Shown: in pieces, positions 7,090 to 14,881 of the stretch
Layout: each line of letters starts with the position of its first letter
How positions within the stretch are numbered: the stretch's first letter is position 1
Position numbers and translations under genes: made by a program
Notes under the pieces: generated by a model
Databases searched by the model: none
What the model was told of the DNA's origin: nothing
What the model saw: the letters and a program-made list of their open reading frames with translations, nothing else
NCBI GenBank assembly: GCA_035647855.1
Contig: DASRMP010000001.1
Coordinates: forward strand, 1-29,177
Origin: JAAZBW01 sp035647855
GTDB taxonomy: Bacteria; Actinomycetota; Actinomycetes; Actinomycetales; Actinomycetaceae
Direction of reading: 5' to 3'
Length of the DNA: 29,177 nucleotides

Positions 7090-8415
7090 ATGGCCACGAC
7101 CGGGCGGCTACGCGGCACCATCCACCTGCCCGCGGACAAGTCCATCGCCCACCGCGCGCTCCTCTTCAACGCGATGGGTCACGGTGGCGCGCGTGTCCAG
7201 ATGCACGCACCGGGCGAGGACGTCCGCACCACCGCCGCCGCGCTCGCCACCCTCGGTCTCGTCGAGGTCGACGGCGACGGCGAGACCGTTGCCTACCGCG
7301 TCACCGGCGGCGGCACGCCGAAGGGTGCCCGACTCCCCGGCACGGACGAGATTCGAATCGACTGCGGCAACTCCGGCACTTTGATGCGGCTGCTCGCGGG
7401 CGCCGCCACCACGCGCCCGGGCCGCACCGTCCTGACCGGGGACGAGTCCCTCTCCTCCCGCCCCATGGAGCGCGTCGCGGAGCCGCTTCGGTCCATCGGC
7501 GCGTCCATCGCCACCACGGACGGACATCCGCCCGTCGTCATCGACGGCGGAGTCACCCTGCAGCCCGGCCACCACGTGCTTCGCGTCGCTTCTGCCCAGG
7601 TCCTCGGCGCCATCATCCTCGCCTCGTTGCCCACGCCCGGCCTGACCGAGATCACGGTGCCCGGGGCCACGCGCGATCACACGGAGCGGATGCTCGCGTG
7701 GCTCGGCGCCCACATCGTGCGTGACGGTTACACCACGCGCCTGACGGGCCCGGCGGCATGGGAGCCGCGGGACATCACTGTCCCCGCGGACCCCTCGGCG
7801 GCCGCGTTCTGGCTGGTCGCGGGAACTGTCCACCCCGACGCGGAGATCACGATCCCCCACGTCGGCCTCAATCCGACCCGGCTCGGCGTGGTTCGGGTCC
7901 TCGAACGGATGGGTGCGCAGATCGAGACGCGGCCCTCCGAGACGCACGGACCGGAACCGGCGGGAGACCTCGCCGTCCGGTCCGCGGGCAACCTGCGCGC
8001 CGTCGACCTCGGATCGGACGATGTCGCGGACGTGATCGACGAACTCCCGGTGCTCGCCGTAGCGATGGCCGCCGCTACCGGCACGTCAACAGTGAGCGGC
8101 GCGGGTGAACTGCGGGTGAAGGAGTCGGACCGGATCCGCCTCGTCGTCGATGGGCTGCAGGCCATGGGCGTGGACGCCACGGAGACCGCGGACGGCTGGC
8201 GGATCACGGGCGGTGCGCTTCGCGCCTCGCTCCGCTCACGGCAGCCGCACCAGGACCCCGCAATCATCCGGACCTCCGGCGACCACCGGATCGCGATGGC
8301 GTTCGCGATCGCGAACCTGACCGGCGTCGGGACGCGCGGCGCCGTCGTCGACGACCCGGCGTGCGCGGCCGTCTCCTACCCCGCCTTCTGGCAGGACCTG
8401 GAGTCACTCTCGTGA
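7090..8415 (+). CDS. aroA: 3-phosphoshikimate 1-carboxyvinyltransferase (EPSP synthase)
   Basis: 441-residue cytosolic enzyme joining shikimate-3-phosphate and phosphoenolpyruvate on the way to chorismate. Visible active-site segments are K17-S18 and R22 in DKSIAHRALL, DCGNSGTLMRLLAG at 91-104, GDESLSSRPMERV, ELRVKESDRI, and DHRIAMAFAIANL near the end. The residue in the position of E. coli P101 is leucine, as in several Gram-positive enzymes. Start ATG 7090 has GAGAGG upstream. It is the first gene of an aroA-aroE-aroKB operon; the TGA stop overlaps the GTG start of aroE (GTGA), which implies coupled translation. Confidence 0.96.
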   Translation: MATTGRLRGTIHLPADKSIAHRALLFNAMGHGGARVQMHAPGEDVRTTAAALATLGLVEVDGDGETVAYRVTGGGTPKGARLPGTDEIRIDCGNSGTLMRLLAGAATTRPGRTVLTGDESLSSRPMERVAEPLRSIGASIATTDGHPPVVIDGGVTLQPGHHVLRVASAQVLGAIILASLPTPGLTEITVPGATRDHTERMLAWLGAHIVRDGYTTRLTGPAAWEPRDITVPADPSAAAFWLVAGTVHPDAEITIPHVGLNPTRLGVVRVLERMGAQIETRPSETHGPEPAGDLAVRSAGNLRAVDLGSDDVADVIDELPVLAVAMAAATGTSTVSGAGELRVKESDRIRLVVDGLQAMGVDATETADGWRITGGALRASLRSRQPHQDPAIIRTSGDHRIAMAFAIANLTGVGTRGAVVDDPACAAVSYPAFWQDLESLS

Positions 8416-9197
8416 GGACTTTCACCCTCTTCGGGCACGGCATCGCCTACACCGCGTCGCCCGCGATCCAGCACGCCGCGCTGGCCGAACTCGGGCTCCC
8501 GCACCGCTACGAAGTGGCCGACATCCCGCCGAGCGAGTTCGCGGCCGCGGTGGGCCGGCTTCGCGGTGAGAGCGGCGGCGCGAACGTGACGATCCCGTAC
8601 AAGAAGGAGGCGGCCCTTCTTGTCGACGAAACCAGCGAGGACGCGGAACTGATGCGCGCCGTCAACACGATCGTCGTCGACGGCGAACGGCTGATCGGCC
8701 ACAACACCGACCTGCCCGCCATCGAGGACGAACTGCGCGGACTGCTCCCCACCGGTGCGAGTCACGCGGTGGTCATCGGGGCCGGCGGCGCCTCGCGAGC
8801 GGTCCAGACCGCACTCTACCGATTCGACGCCGCCGTCACGGTGGTGCAGCGGCGCGACGGATCGCTCGACCGGATCGGCGAGTTCCTCACGAACGCCGAT
8901 CTTGTGGTGAACGCCACCCCGCTCGGCATGAAGAGCGGCGAGTTCCCCTTCGATCCCGGGCTCCTGCGGCAGGACCTCGCGGTCTTCGATCTGATCTACC
9001 GCCCGGATCCGACCGGGCTGGTTGCGGCAGCGCGTGCGGCCGGCGCCGAGGCACGCTCGGGAAGTGGGATGCTGATCGGGCAGGCGTGGCGCTCGCTGGC
9101 GCTCTGGCTCGAGCGAGACGGGATCGCGGTCGGGCCCGAACTGGCCGCGCCGATGGCAGCGGCGTTGCGCAGAGAACTGGGAGGAAGCCGTGTCTGA
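8412..9197 (+). CDS. aroE: Shikimate 5-dehydrogenase family protein
   Basis: 261 residues. The enzyme reduces 3-dehydroshikimate to shikimate with NADPH. The N-terminal substrate domain carries YTASPAIQHAAL (the SxS loop is Thr-Ala-Ser here), NVTIPYKKEA with the catalytic Lys, and AVNTIV followed by GHNTD with the catalytic Asp. The NADP-binding domain has GAGGASRAV, VVNATPLGM and DLIYRPDPTGL. The closing motif reads GMLIGQAWRSLALW where most AroE proteins have QGAxxFxxW, so this is a divergent member. The operon context with aroA and aroKB supports the shikimate role. The GTG start at 8412 overlaps the aroA stop by 4 nt, and the stop overlaps aroKB by 8 nt. Confidence 0.88.
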   Translation: MRTFTLFGHGIAYTASPAIQHAALAELGLPHRYEVADIPPSEFAAAVGRLRGESGGANVTIPYKKEAALLVDETSEDAELMRAVNTIVVDGERLIGHNTDLPAIEDELRGLLPTGASHAVVIGAGGASRAVQTALYRFDAAVTVVQRRDGSLDRIGEFLTNADLVVNATPLGMKSGEFPFDPGLLRQDLAVFDLIYRPDPTGLVAAARAAGAEARSGSGMLIGQAWRSLALWLERDGIAVGPELAAPMAAALRRELGGSRV

Positions 9198-10800
9198 CTT
9201 GGTCCTGGTAGGACTTCCGGGCGCCGGGAAAACCGTGGTCGGGCGGCGCCTCGCCCGTATGACCCAGCGAAGATTCGTCGATCTCGACGAGGTGTTCAAG
9301 GAGCGCACCGGCACCGACCCCGGGGCGTTCATCGAGCAGCGCGGCGAGGACGAGTTCCGCCGCATCGAGGCAGAGATCTCGCGGGAGGCGGCGCAACTCA
9401 CGGACACGGTGATCGCGACGGGCGGCGGTGCGATCGTCGACCCGATTTCGCGGTGGGAGTTGTGGAACGCCGGTCCAGTGGTCTGGCTCGATTCCGACGA
9501 CGAGGTGCTCGCCGCCCGCATCGCCCGCGGCGCGCCGCGCCCACTCACTCCGGACGTCGGCTCGCTGCGGCAGCGCCGCGCGGAGCGCACACCCTTCTAC
9601 GCCGCCGCCGACCTGCGGGTCACGGATCACCCGTCCCCGGGTCAGGCTGCGCGGCAGATCTCGGAGTGGGAGAGCCGCCACCGCGGCGTGGCCTCCGGCA
9701 CCCGGACTCTCGTGGACACGACCGTACGGCGCGATCACCCCATGGGGCCGCGGGACGCCCGCATCATGCTGGGAAACGGGTTCGACTCCGGCACTCTGGC
9801 GGGCCTCGTTGAGACCTATTCGACCGGGACACCCGTCGTCGTCGTCGACGAAAACGTGGCCGAACTCCAGCCCGATCTCGTGCGCGGCTTCCCGGCGGGG
9901 CGGCAACTCATCATCGACGCCGGCGAGCGCAACAAGACGCTGCGCTCGGCGGAGGCGATGCTCGAGTTCGCCTCGGAGCGGCGCGCCGAGCGGCGTGACG
10001 CGTGGGTCGCGATCGGCGGGGGCACCACGGGAGACCTTGTCGGCACTGCCGCGGCCCTGTACATGCGTGGCGCGCCGCTCGTCCAGGTCCCGACCACCTG
10101 GCTCGCCATGGCGGATGCCGCGATCGGCGGGAAGGTGGGGGTGGACCTCGCGGCAGCGAAGAACTCGGCGGGCGCGTTCTGGCCCCCGGTTGCCGTCGTC
10201 GCCGACATGCGCGCGATCGACACACTCCCGTGGGAACGCCGCCTCGACGGCATGGCCGAGTGCCTGAAGTCCGGCGTCATCGGTGATCCGTGGCTCTGGG
10301 ACGTCGTCACGAGGCGCGGGGTCTCCTCCATGGCGACCGGCGAGGACGCGGATCTTGCTGCCCGGTACGCGATCATCGAGCGGAGCGCGTTGCTGAAGCT
10401 CCGGGTGGCGGATCGCGATCCGTTCGAGGCCGGCGAGCGCCGCAGCCTCAACCTCGGCCACACCATTGGGCACGCGCTCGAGATCGAGTCCGGTTACACG
10501 CTCCCGCACGGCCGGGCGGTGGTGCTCGGCCTGCGCGCCGTCGCACACATCGCCCTCGGCCGCGGGGCGCCGCGCGAACTCGCTGCCGAGATCGACGAGG
10601 TCGTCGCCACCCTCGGCTTCGCCACACACCGCAGCTTCGACCCGGCAGCGGTCACCCGCGCGCTCTCGGGCGACAAGAAGTCCGAGGCAGGACGGATCCG
10701 GTGGATCCTCCCCCTCGCCATCGGTGAAGTCATCGAGGCGAACGACGTCACGGAGGACGAGGTGTCCGCCGCCCTGGAGCACATCCAGTTGCGGGACTGA
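9190..10800 (+). CDS. aroKB: Bifunctional shikimate kinase / 3-dehydroquinate synthase fusion
   Basis: 536 residues made of two complete enzymes. Residues 1-165 are shikimate kinase: Walker A GLPGAGKT at 8-15, DLDEVF at 31-36, R58 in RGEDEFRRIE and GGG at 78-80. Residues about 190-530 are dehydroquinate synthase: GERNKTL, AIGGGTTGDLVG at 274-285, PTTWLAMADAAIGGKVGV, and the zinc ligands E357 (MAECLKSG), H424 (LNLGHTIGHALE) and H440 (LPHGRAV). The linker of about 25 residues contains GVASGTRTLVDTTVRR. Such AroK-AroB fusions are known in bifidobacteria and some other bacteria. The GTG start at 9190 is preceded by GGGAGG and overlaps the aroE end by 8 nt. With its neighbours it covers four of the seven shikimate steps. 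Confidence 0.95.
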   Translation: MSDLVLVGLPGAGKTVVGRRLARMTQRRFVDLDEVFKERTGTDPGAFIEQRGEDEFRRIEAEISREAAQLTDTVIATGGGAIVDPISRWELWNAGPVVWLDSDDEVLAARIARGAPRPLTPDVGSLRQRRAERTPFYAAADLRVTDHPSPGQAARQISEWESRHRGVASGTRTLVDTTVRRDHPMGPRDARIMLGNGFDSGTLAGLVETYSTGTPVVVVDENVAELQPDLVRGFPAGRQLIIDAGERNKTLRSAEAMLEFASERRAERRDAWVAIGGGTTGDLVGTAAALYMRGAPLVQVPTTWLAMADAAIGGKVGVDLAAAKNSAGAFWPPVAVVADMRAIDTLPWERRLDGMAECLKSGVIGDPWLWDVVTRRGVSSMATGEDADLAARYAIIERSALLKLRVADRDPFEAGERRSLNLGHTIGHALEIESGYTLPHGRAVVLGLRAVAHIALGRGAPRELAAEIDEVVATLGFATHRSFDPAAVTRALSGDKKSEAGRIRWILPLAIGEVIEANDVTEDEVSAALEHIQLRD

Positions 10801-10807
10801 AGGGCTT

Positions 10808-11572
10808 CTACCGTCCGAGACGCCGCTCGCGCTGGCCGTAGTCGCGCAGCGCACGAAAGAAATCCACCCGCCGGAAGTCCGGCCAGTAGGTCTCGCAGAA
10901 GTAGAACTCGGAGTGGACCGACTGCCACAGCAGGAACCCGGATAGCCGCTGCTCACCGGAGGTGCGGATCACGAGATCGGGATCGGGCTGGCCGGCGGTG
11001 TAGAGGTGGTCGGCGATATCGTCGAGGGTGAGCGTCTGTGCCACTTCCTCGAGGGAGAAACCGTCCTTCTCCCGGTCGAGGAGCAGCGCGCGAACCGCGT
11101 CGGTAATCTCGTGGCGGCCCCCGTACCCGACCGCGATGTTCACGTTGAGTCCGTCCTTGACCGCGGCCGCATTTCGCTCGGCGGCGGCACGGAGACGGTC
11201 CGCGTAATCGCCGGGCAGGAGGTCGAGGTCTCCCACGAGGCAGATTCTCCACCGCCCGTCATCCGCTAGAGCCTCAACCGTGGCGGCAATGATGTCAAGC
11301 AGGTCCGCGACTTCCTCGGGATCGCGCCCGAGGTTGTCGGTCGAGAGCATCCACAGGGTCACTCTCTCGATCCGCGCATCGGCCGACCACGTAAGGAACT
11401 CCGTGATCTTGTCCGCACCTTTGCGGTGGCCCTGGGCGGGCGACGCCCCCACGGACTTTGCCCAGCGGCGGTTGCCGTCGAGCATGACGGCGATGTGGGC
11501 GGGCAGCCTGGTCTTTTCGAGACCTCGCGCGAGCCTGCGTTCGTAGAGGTCGTACAGCAGATTCGCACCCAC
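10808..11572 (-). CDS. Short-chain Z-isoprenyl diphosphate synthase (UPP synthase family)
   Basis: 254-residue cis-prenyltransferase adding isoprene units from IPP in Z configuration. The family signature is clear: HIAVMLDGNRRWAK with catalytic D32, GHRKGADKI, NVNIAVGYGGRHEI, DPDLVIRTSGEQRLSGF and the E of SEFYFCETYWPDF. The segment LSTDNLGRDPEEV (76-88) resembles the Rv1086-type Z,E-farnesyl diphosphate synthases, where long-chain UppS enzymes usually have FSTENW, so a short C15 product is likely. It may feed decaprenyl phosphate synthesis by a second enzyme not seen here. The start is GTG 11572 without a strong Shine-Dalgarno. It is divergent from the HlyIII gene, as in M. tuberculosis Rv1086/Rv1085c, and ends 7 bp from aroKB. 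Confidence 0.9.
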   Translation of the reverse strand: MGANLLYDLYERRLARGLEKTRLPAHIAVMLDGNRRWAKSVGASPAQGHRKGADKITEFLTWSADARIERVTLWMLSTDNLGRDPEEVADLLDIIAATVEALADDGRWRICLVGDLDLLPGDYADRLRAAAERNAAAVKDGLNVNIAVGYGGRHEITDAVRALLLDREKDGFSLEEVAQTLTLDDIADHLYTAGQPDPDLVIRTSGEQRLSGFLLWQSVHSEFYFCETYWPDFRRVDFFRALRDYGQRERRLGR

Positions 11573-11696
11573 AACCGCTCGCTCTCGTTCCGTCCGCCAT
11601 CCAAGTGAAACGGTACCAACGGGCGGATGACCTGCGGGAGCACCTCGCCGCCCGGTAACCGATACGTGGCGAATTTCAGTTCACACCGCAACGGTA

Positions 11697-11736
11697 TTGC
11701 GCCATCGCACAGCCTCCGTTACCGTAACTTACGGAA
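11697..11736 (+). promoter_or_regulatory. hlyIII promoter with palindrome over the -10
   Basis: TTGCGC (11697-11702), a 17-bp spacer and TACCGT (11720-11725) form a plausible housekeeping promoter about 50 nt before the ATG. The -10 lies inside the perfect palindrome GTTACCGTAAC (11718-11728), which with the following TTACGGAA (11729-11736) also makes a larger imperfect inverted repeat. This is the classic place for a repressor operator. The regulator is unknown. Confidence 0.45.
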
Positions 11737-11776
11737 CCGTAGGTTCGGCCTGCGCCCACTACCTGGAAGGCCCACG

Positions 11777-12580
11777 ATGACCCACTCGAACGCAGCGGAC
11801 TCGCACCCGCACCATCCGCGGGCGGGGCAGGATGACCGCCTCAAGGACACACTGGCCCGGACGGCCGGCGAGCTCGGCCAGGCCGCCGCGGACCAGGTGC
11901 GAAACGCCGCCGATCAGGTCGGCCGCACCGCCACCCGTGCCGTTCAGGCTGTCAAGCCGCGCCTGCGCGGCTGGATCCACACCGTCACCGCCCCGCTCAG
12001 CCTGATCGCCGGCATCGTACTGGTGGCCCTGACACCGGCGGAGGTCAGATGGGCTTCGGTGGTTTTCGCCATCTCGGGATTCGTGCTCTTCACGATGTCT
12101 GCCGTCTATCACCGCGGCACGTGGTCGCCCCGCGTGACCACCGCGCTCCGCAAACTCGACCACTCCAACGTGTTCCTGCTGATCGCAGGGACATATACGC
12201 CGCTCTCGGTGGTCCTGCTCGAGGATCCACACCGGACTGTGGTACTCGCGATCGCGTGGGGCGGCGCGCTCGCGGGAATCCTGCTGAAGTTCGTGTGGAT
12301 CGGCGCACCGCGGTGGCTGTACGTTCCCATCTACATCGCGCTGGGATGGATGGCGGTCTGGTTCCTCCCGGAGTTCTGGAAGGCGGGCGGCGCTGCTCTC
12401 GTCTGGCTGGTTATCGCCGGCGGCATCGCATACACGCTGGGCGCAATCGCCTACGCATTCAAACGCCCGAATCCCTTCCCGGAGTGGTTCGGCTTCCACG
12501 AGATCTTCCATGTCGGCACTGTGCTCGGCTGGGGTTCGCACTACGCCGCGGTGCTCATCGCAGTTCTCACGCTCGCCTGA
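11777..12580 (+). CDS. Hemolysin III / TrhA (PAQR-like) membrane protein
   Basis: 267 residues with seven predicted membrane helices in the C-terminal 200 residues and the HlyIII/PAQR metal-binding signature: SAVYHRG, LDHSNVFLLIAGTYTP, and FGFHEIFHVGTVLG near the end. Bacterial members (TrhA) have been linked to membrane energetics and lipid homeostasis; the name hemolysin is historical. Unusually, the first 65 residues are a soluble, strongly amphipathic extension (DRLKDTLARTAGELGQ and on), repeating Ala/Gln/Val about every 7-11 residues, absent from short family members. The start ATG 11777 has GGAAGG 7 nt upstream. It is divergent from the prenyl synthase and convergent with the small membrane protein 12 bp away. 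Confidence 0.9.
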   Translation: MTHSNAADSHPHHPRAGQDDRLKDTLARTAGELGQAAADQVRNAADQVGRTATRAVQAVKPRLRGWIHTVTAPLSLIAGIVLVALTPAEVRWASVVFAISGFVLFTMSAVYHRGTWSPRVTTALRKLDHSNVFLLIAGTYTPLSVVLLEDPHRTVVLAIAWGGALAGILLKFVWIGAPRWLYVPIYIALGWMAVWFLPEFWKAGGAALVWLVIAGGIAYTLGAIAYAFKRPNPFPEWFGFHEIFHVGTVLGWGSHYAAVLIAVLTLA

Positions 12581-12592
12581 CAGGCGGCGCTC

Positions 12593-12898
12593 TCACCCGG
12601 CGGTGCCATCACCTTTGCGGACCGAATCCGCGGAGTCCGGCTCGGCAGCATCGGCTGCCCGCAGCGCCCCGGGAGTAGGCCCGTACAACTCCTCCTCGCG
12701 CTCGGAGGCGCGGTGGTTCGCTTTCCGGATGTGACGCGTCATGGACATGACCAGCAGCCACAGCGCAATGCCCAGGACGGCGATCAGGATGAAGCCCTCG
12801 ATCCCCGGCGAGACAACCCAGGGGTCGTCCAGATCCACGGCCGGGCCGGGCGTCGGCGTCGCCGCCATGATCGGACCAAGGAACCACATGGGAATCAT
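12593..12898 (-). CDS. Small single-span membrane protein (Rv1083 position)
   Basis: 101 residues: a short periplasm-facing N-terminus with PTPGP, one membrane helix at about 33-53 (GFILIAVLGIALWLLVMSM), a basic stretch TRHIRKANHRASEREEELYG, then an acidic tail. No known domain is recognised. It lies downstream of mca on the same strand, the position held by the small membrane protein Rv1083 in M. tuberculosis, so I infer it is the counterpart. The start is ATG 12898 or, perhaps better, the in-frame ATG at 12889, which has AGGA 8 nt upstream. A hairpin separates it from mca. Confidence 0.65.
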   Translation of the reverse strand: MIPMWFLGPIMAATPTPGPAVDLDDPWVVSPGIEGFILIAVLGIALWLLVMSMTRHIRKANHRASEREEELYGPTPGALRAADAAEPDSADSVRKGDGTAG

Positions 12899-12912
12899 CC
12901 TTACCTATTGAT

Positions 12913-12930
12913 CCGGCACGTGCGTGCCGG
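12913..12930. terminator. Hairpin between mca and the small membrane gene
   Basis: CCGGCACG-TG-CGTGCCGG is a perfect 8-bp inverted repeat in the 51-bp gap after mca. No T-run follows in the mca direction, so it may be an attenuator, an mRNA-stabilising hairpin or a protein site, not necessarily a strong terminator. Confidence 0.35.
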
Positions 12931-12949
12931 AGCCGGGAGGCCGGCGGGG

Positions 12950-13798
12950 TCAATCGTCCTCGATGCCCTCGAAGAGTGACTCCTCGAGTTCGCGGGTCGG
13001 CACGGCCGCGCGCGCCAACTCGAACTCCTCCCACGGCCACAGCTCCCGCTCGAGATCGCGCGGCATCAGGAAGAAGAACCCATCCGGATCGATCTGGGTC
13101 GCGTGCGCCCGCAGCGCGTCGTCACGCTGCGGGAACCAATCGGCCACGTCGATCCGCGCGGTCACGGGGCGCTCATGCCACTCGCCGTCGAGCCGATCTC
13201 CGAACGGAGACTCGATCCCACGCTCCACCAGCGCCTGGTGGAAAGCGAGCAGTCGCCTCCGCGAGAAGGAGACGTCGTAGTAGACCTTGGAGACCTCCCA
13301 CGGCTCGCCGAGGCCGGGGCGGTAACCCGGGTCCGCCGCCGCATCGAGGGCCGCCATCGTGACGCGGTGGGTCATGATGTGGTCGGGGTGCGGGTAGCCG
13401 CCCTCCTCGTTGTACGTCACGACGACGTGGGGCCGGTAGCTCCGCAGCTCCGCCACAAGCACGGGAACAGTGACGCCGAGAGGCAAGGCCGCGAAGCTCC
13501 CATCGGGCACGGGCGGCGGCGGATCGCCCTCGGGGAGCCCTGAGTCGATGAAGCCGAGCCACGTGTGTTCCGCGCCGATCGCGGCGATCGCCCGGTCCAT
13601 CTCCTGCCTGCGGACCTCCGGCATCCGGGAGGTGAGGGAAGAGTCACCCACGAGTCTCGGATTGAGGATGCTGCCGCGCTCGCCTCCGGTGCAGGTGACG
13701 ATGCGAACTCGGTGACCCTCCGCCACGTACTTCGCTACTGTCGCGGCACCCTTCGATGCCTCGTCGTCCGGATGCGCGTGGACCGACATCAGCCGCAT
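12950..13798 (-). CDS. mca: Mycothiol S-conjugate amidase
   Basis: 282-residue zinc amidase of the PIG-L/LmbE family that cleaves mycothiol-toxin conjugates to a mercapturate, which is exported, and GlcN-Ins, which is recycled. The zinc motif AHPDDE is at 8-13, and the later HPDH motif is at 137-140 in EEGGYPHPDHIMTH. The following SKGAAT favours Mca over the biosynthetic deacetylase MshB. Its presence implies the organism makes mycothiol. The start ATG 13798 has GGAGA 4 nt upstream; the frame is open further up without homology. A CATAAT box at 13832-13837 on the minus strand could be its -10. It is divergent from the DUF4307 gene, as in Rv1082/Rv1081c. Confidence 0.92.
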   Translation of the reverse strand: MRLMSVHAHPDDEASKGAATVAKYVAEGHRVRIVTCTGGERGSILNPRLVGDSSLTSRMPEVRRQEMDRAIAAIGAEHTWLGFIDSGLPEGDPPPPVPDGSFAALPLGVTVPVLVAELRSYRPHVVVTYNEEGGYPHPDHIMTHRVTMAALDAAADPGYRPGLGEPWEVSKVYYDVSFSRRRLLAFHQALVERGIESPFGDRLDGEWHERPVTARIDVADWFPQRDDALRAHATQIDPDGFFFLMPRDLERELWPWEEFELARAAVPTRELEESLFEGIEDD

Positions 13799-13897
13799 GG
13801 GTCTCCATTCTGAAGAATTGGGGGCCACCACATTATGGTGCCCACCCGCACGCCGGGCCAGCCGGCACCTCGCTCCGCCCGCGGCGAGGAGACCTGT

Positions 13898-13903
13898 CAG
13901 AAT
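13898..13903 (+). promoter_or_regulatory. Candidate -10 box for the DUF4307 gene (leaderless)
   Basis: CAGAAT ends exactly 6 nt before ATG 13910, matching the spacing at corA and ispH. There is no properly spaced Shine-Dalgarno, the nearest GAGGAG being about 20 nt away. Confidence 0.35.
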
Positions 13904-13909
13904 GGGCCC

Positions 13910-14311
13910 ATGCCCGACCTCACCGACGCCGAATACCTGCGGGCACGCTACGGCGCGAAGACCATGGATCGGCGAACCATCTGGATCGTGGCGAGCGTTC
14001 TCGCCGTCGTCGCCGCGATTTGGATCATCTGGCAGGTGACGGCGCTCGGACGCCCGACTGCCTCCGCGGAACCGGTTGCGCTGAATATCGTCTCCGACTC
14101 CCAGATCGAGGTGACCTACAACCTCACCGCCCCAATCGGATCCACCGTGACCTGCACCGTCACCGCGTACTCCGACTCCTTCACCGAGGTCGGCGTCCGT
14201 CAGGTGACCGTGGGACCGACAGACCGGGAAACGACGGCAGTCACTACCTCCCTGGCGACAATCCAACTCGCGTCCGGGGCGGATGTGAATGGCTGTTTCT
14301 TCGCTGAATAG
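13910..14311 (+). CDS. DUF4307 membrane-anchored protein
   Basis: 133 residues: a short cytoplasmic N-terminus with LTDAEYLRARYGAK, one membrane helix at about 24-43 (IWIVASVLAVVAAIWIIW), then an extracytoplasmic beta-rich domain of about 85 residues with two cysteines (TVTCTVTAYS and NGCFFAE) that could form a disulfide. The RYG motif before the helix and the position between mca and greA match the DUF4307 family (M. tuberculosis Rv1081c). Function is unknown. The greA promoter lies just past its 3' end. No Shine-Dalgarno precedes the ATG, and a -10 box sits 6 nt upstream. Confidence 0.8.
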   Translation: MPDLTDAEYLRARYGAKTMDRRTIWIVASVLAVVAAIWIIWQVTALGRPTASAEPVALNIVSDSQIEVTYNLTAPIGSTVTCTVTAYSDSFTEVGVRQVTVGPTDRETTAVTTSLATIQLASGADVNGCFFAE

Positions 14312-14327
14312 AGGCGCTTGCTATAAT
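14300..14327 (+). promoter_or_regulatory. greA promoter
   Basis: TATAAT (14322-14327) is a perfect -10 hexamer, the best in the window. A weak TTCGCT (14300-14305) lies 16 bp upstream, overlapping the end of the DUF4307 gene. A leader of about 55 nt leads to AAGGAG and the GTG at 14389. Confidence 0.6.
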
Positions 14328-14388
14328 CGTGGCTTCCTGGGTTCGAACTCGTCGGACCCGGTTATTCGTATTGGGGGAAGGAGTTGAC

Positions 14389-14871
14389 GTGGCAGAGACG
14401 TGGTTGACGCAGGACGCATACGACCGGCTCAAAGCAGAGCTGGATAGCCTCACGACCGTGGGGCGCACCGAGCTGGCCAAGAGAATCGACGCCGCGCGCG
14501 ACGAGGGAGATCTGAAGGAGAACAGCGGCTACCACGCGGCGCGTGAGGAGCAGGGCAAGCAGGAGGGCCGGATCCTCCAGCTGACGGAGTTGCTGCGCTC
14601 GGCCAAGATCGGCGAACCGCCGCCGGACGATGGAATCGTCGAGCCGGGCATGGTGGTCAAGGCGAACTTCGGCGGGAAGAAGCGCACATTCCTCGTCGGC
14701 TCGCGCGAGGGCGCATTCGGCCTCGACATCGATGTGTACTCGGAGAGTTCCCCGCTCGGCCAGTCGATCATCGGCCACAAGGCGGGCGAAACCACCACTT
14801 TCACCGCCCCCAACGGCAAGACCTTCGATGTCGAGATCCTCGAGGTCACGCCTTTCGACGCCTCGCTCTGA
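14389..14871 (+). CDS. greA: Transcription elongation factor GreA
   Basis: 160 residues, the standard size. GreA enters the RNA polymerase secondary channel and stimulates cleavage of backtracked transcripts. The N-terminal coiled coil carries the acidic tip D41 and E44 in DEGDLKENSGYHAAREEQ; the C-terminal FKBP-like domain has PGMVVKANFGG, SPLGQSIIGHKAGE and FDVEILEV. The start is GTG 14389 because AAGGAG lies 6 nt upstream; the longer reading from 14329 has no homology. It is transcribed from its own strong -10 box. Confidence 0.95.
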   Translation: MAETWLTQDAYDRLKAELDSLTTVGRTELAKRIDAARDEGDLKENSGYHAAREEQGKQEGRILQLTELLRSAKIGEPPPDDGIVEPGMVVKANFGGKKRTFLVGSREGAFGLDIDVYSESSPLGQSIIGHKAGETTTFTAPNGKTFDVEILEVTPFDASL

Positions 14872-14881
14872 CACGCTGAGG

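Noticed and set aside
11777..12580. Haemolysin virulence factor
   Set aside because: HlyIII is a historical name; PAQR-like TrhA proteins are general membrane proteins, and nothing nearby suggests virulence.
12950..14266. Extended 438-residue version of mca
   Set aside because: The extra 156 residues are antisense of the DUF4307 gene. Homology begins at MRLMSVHAHPDDE with a ribosome site just upstream.
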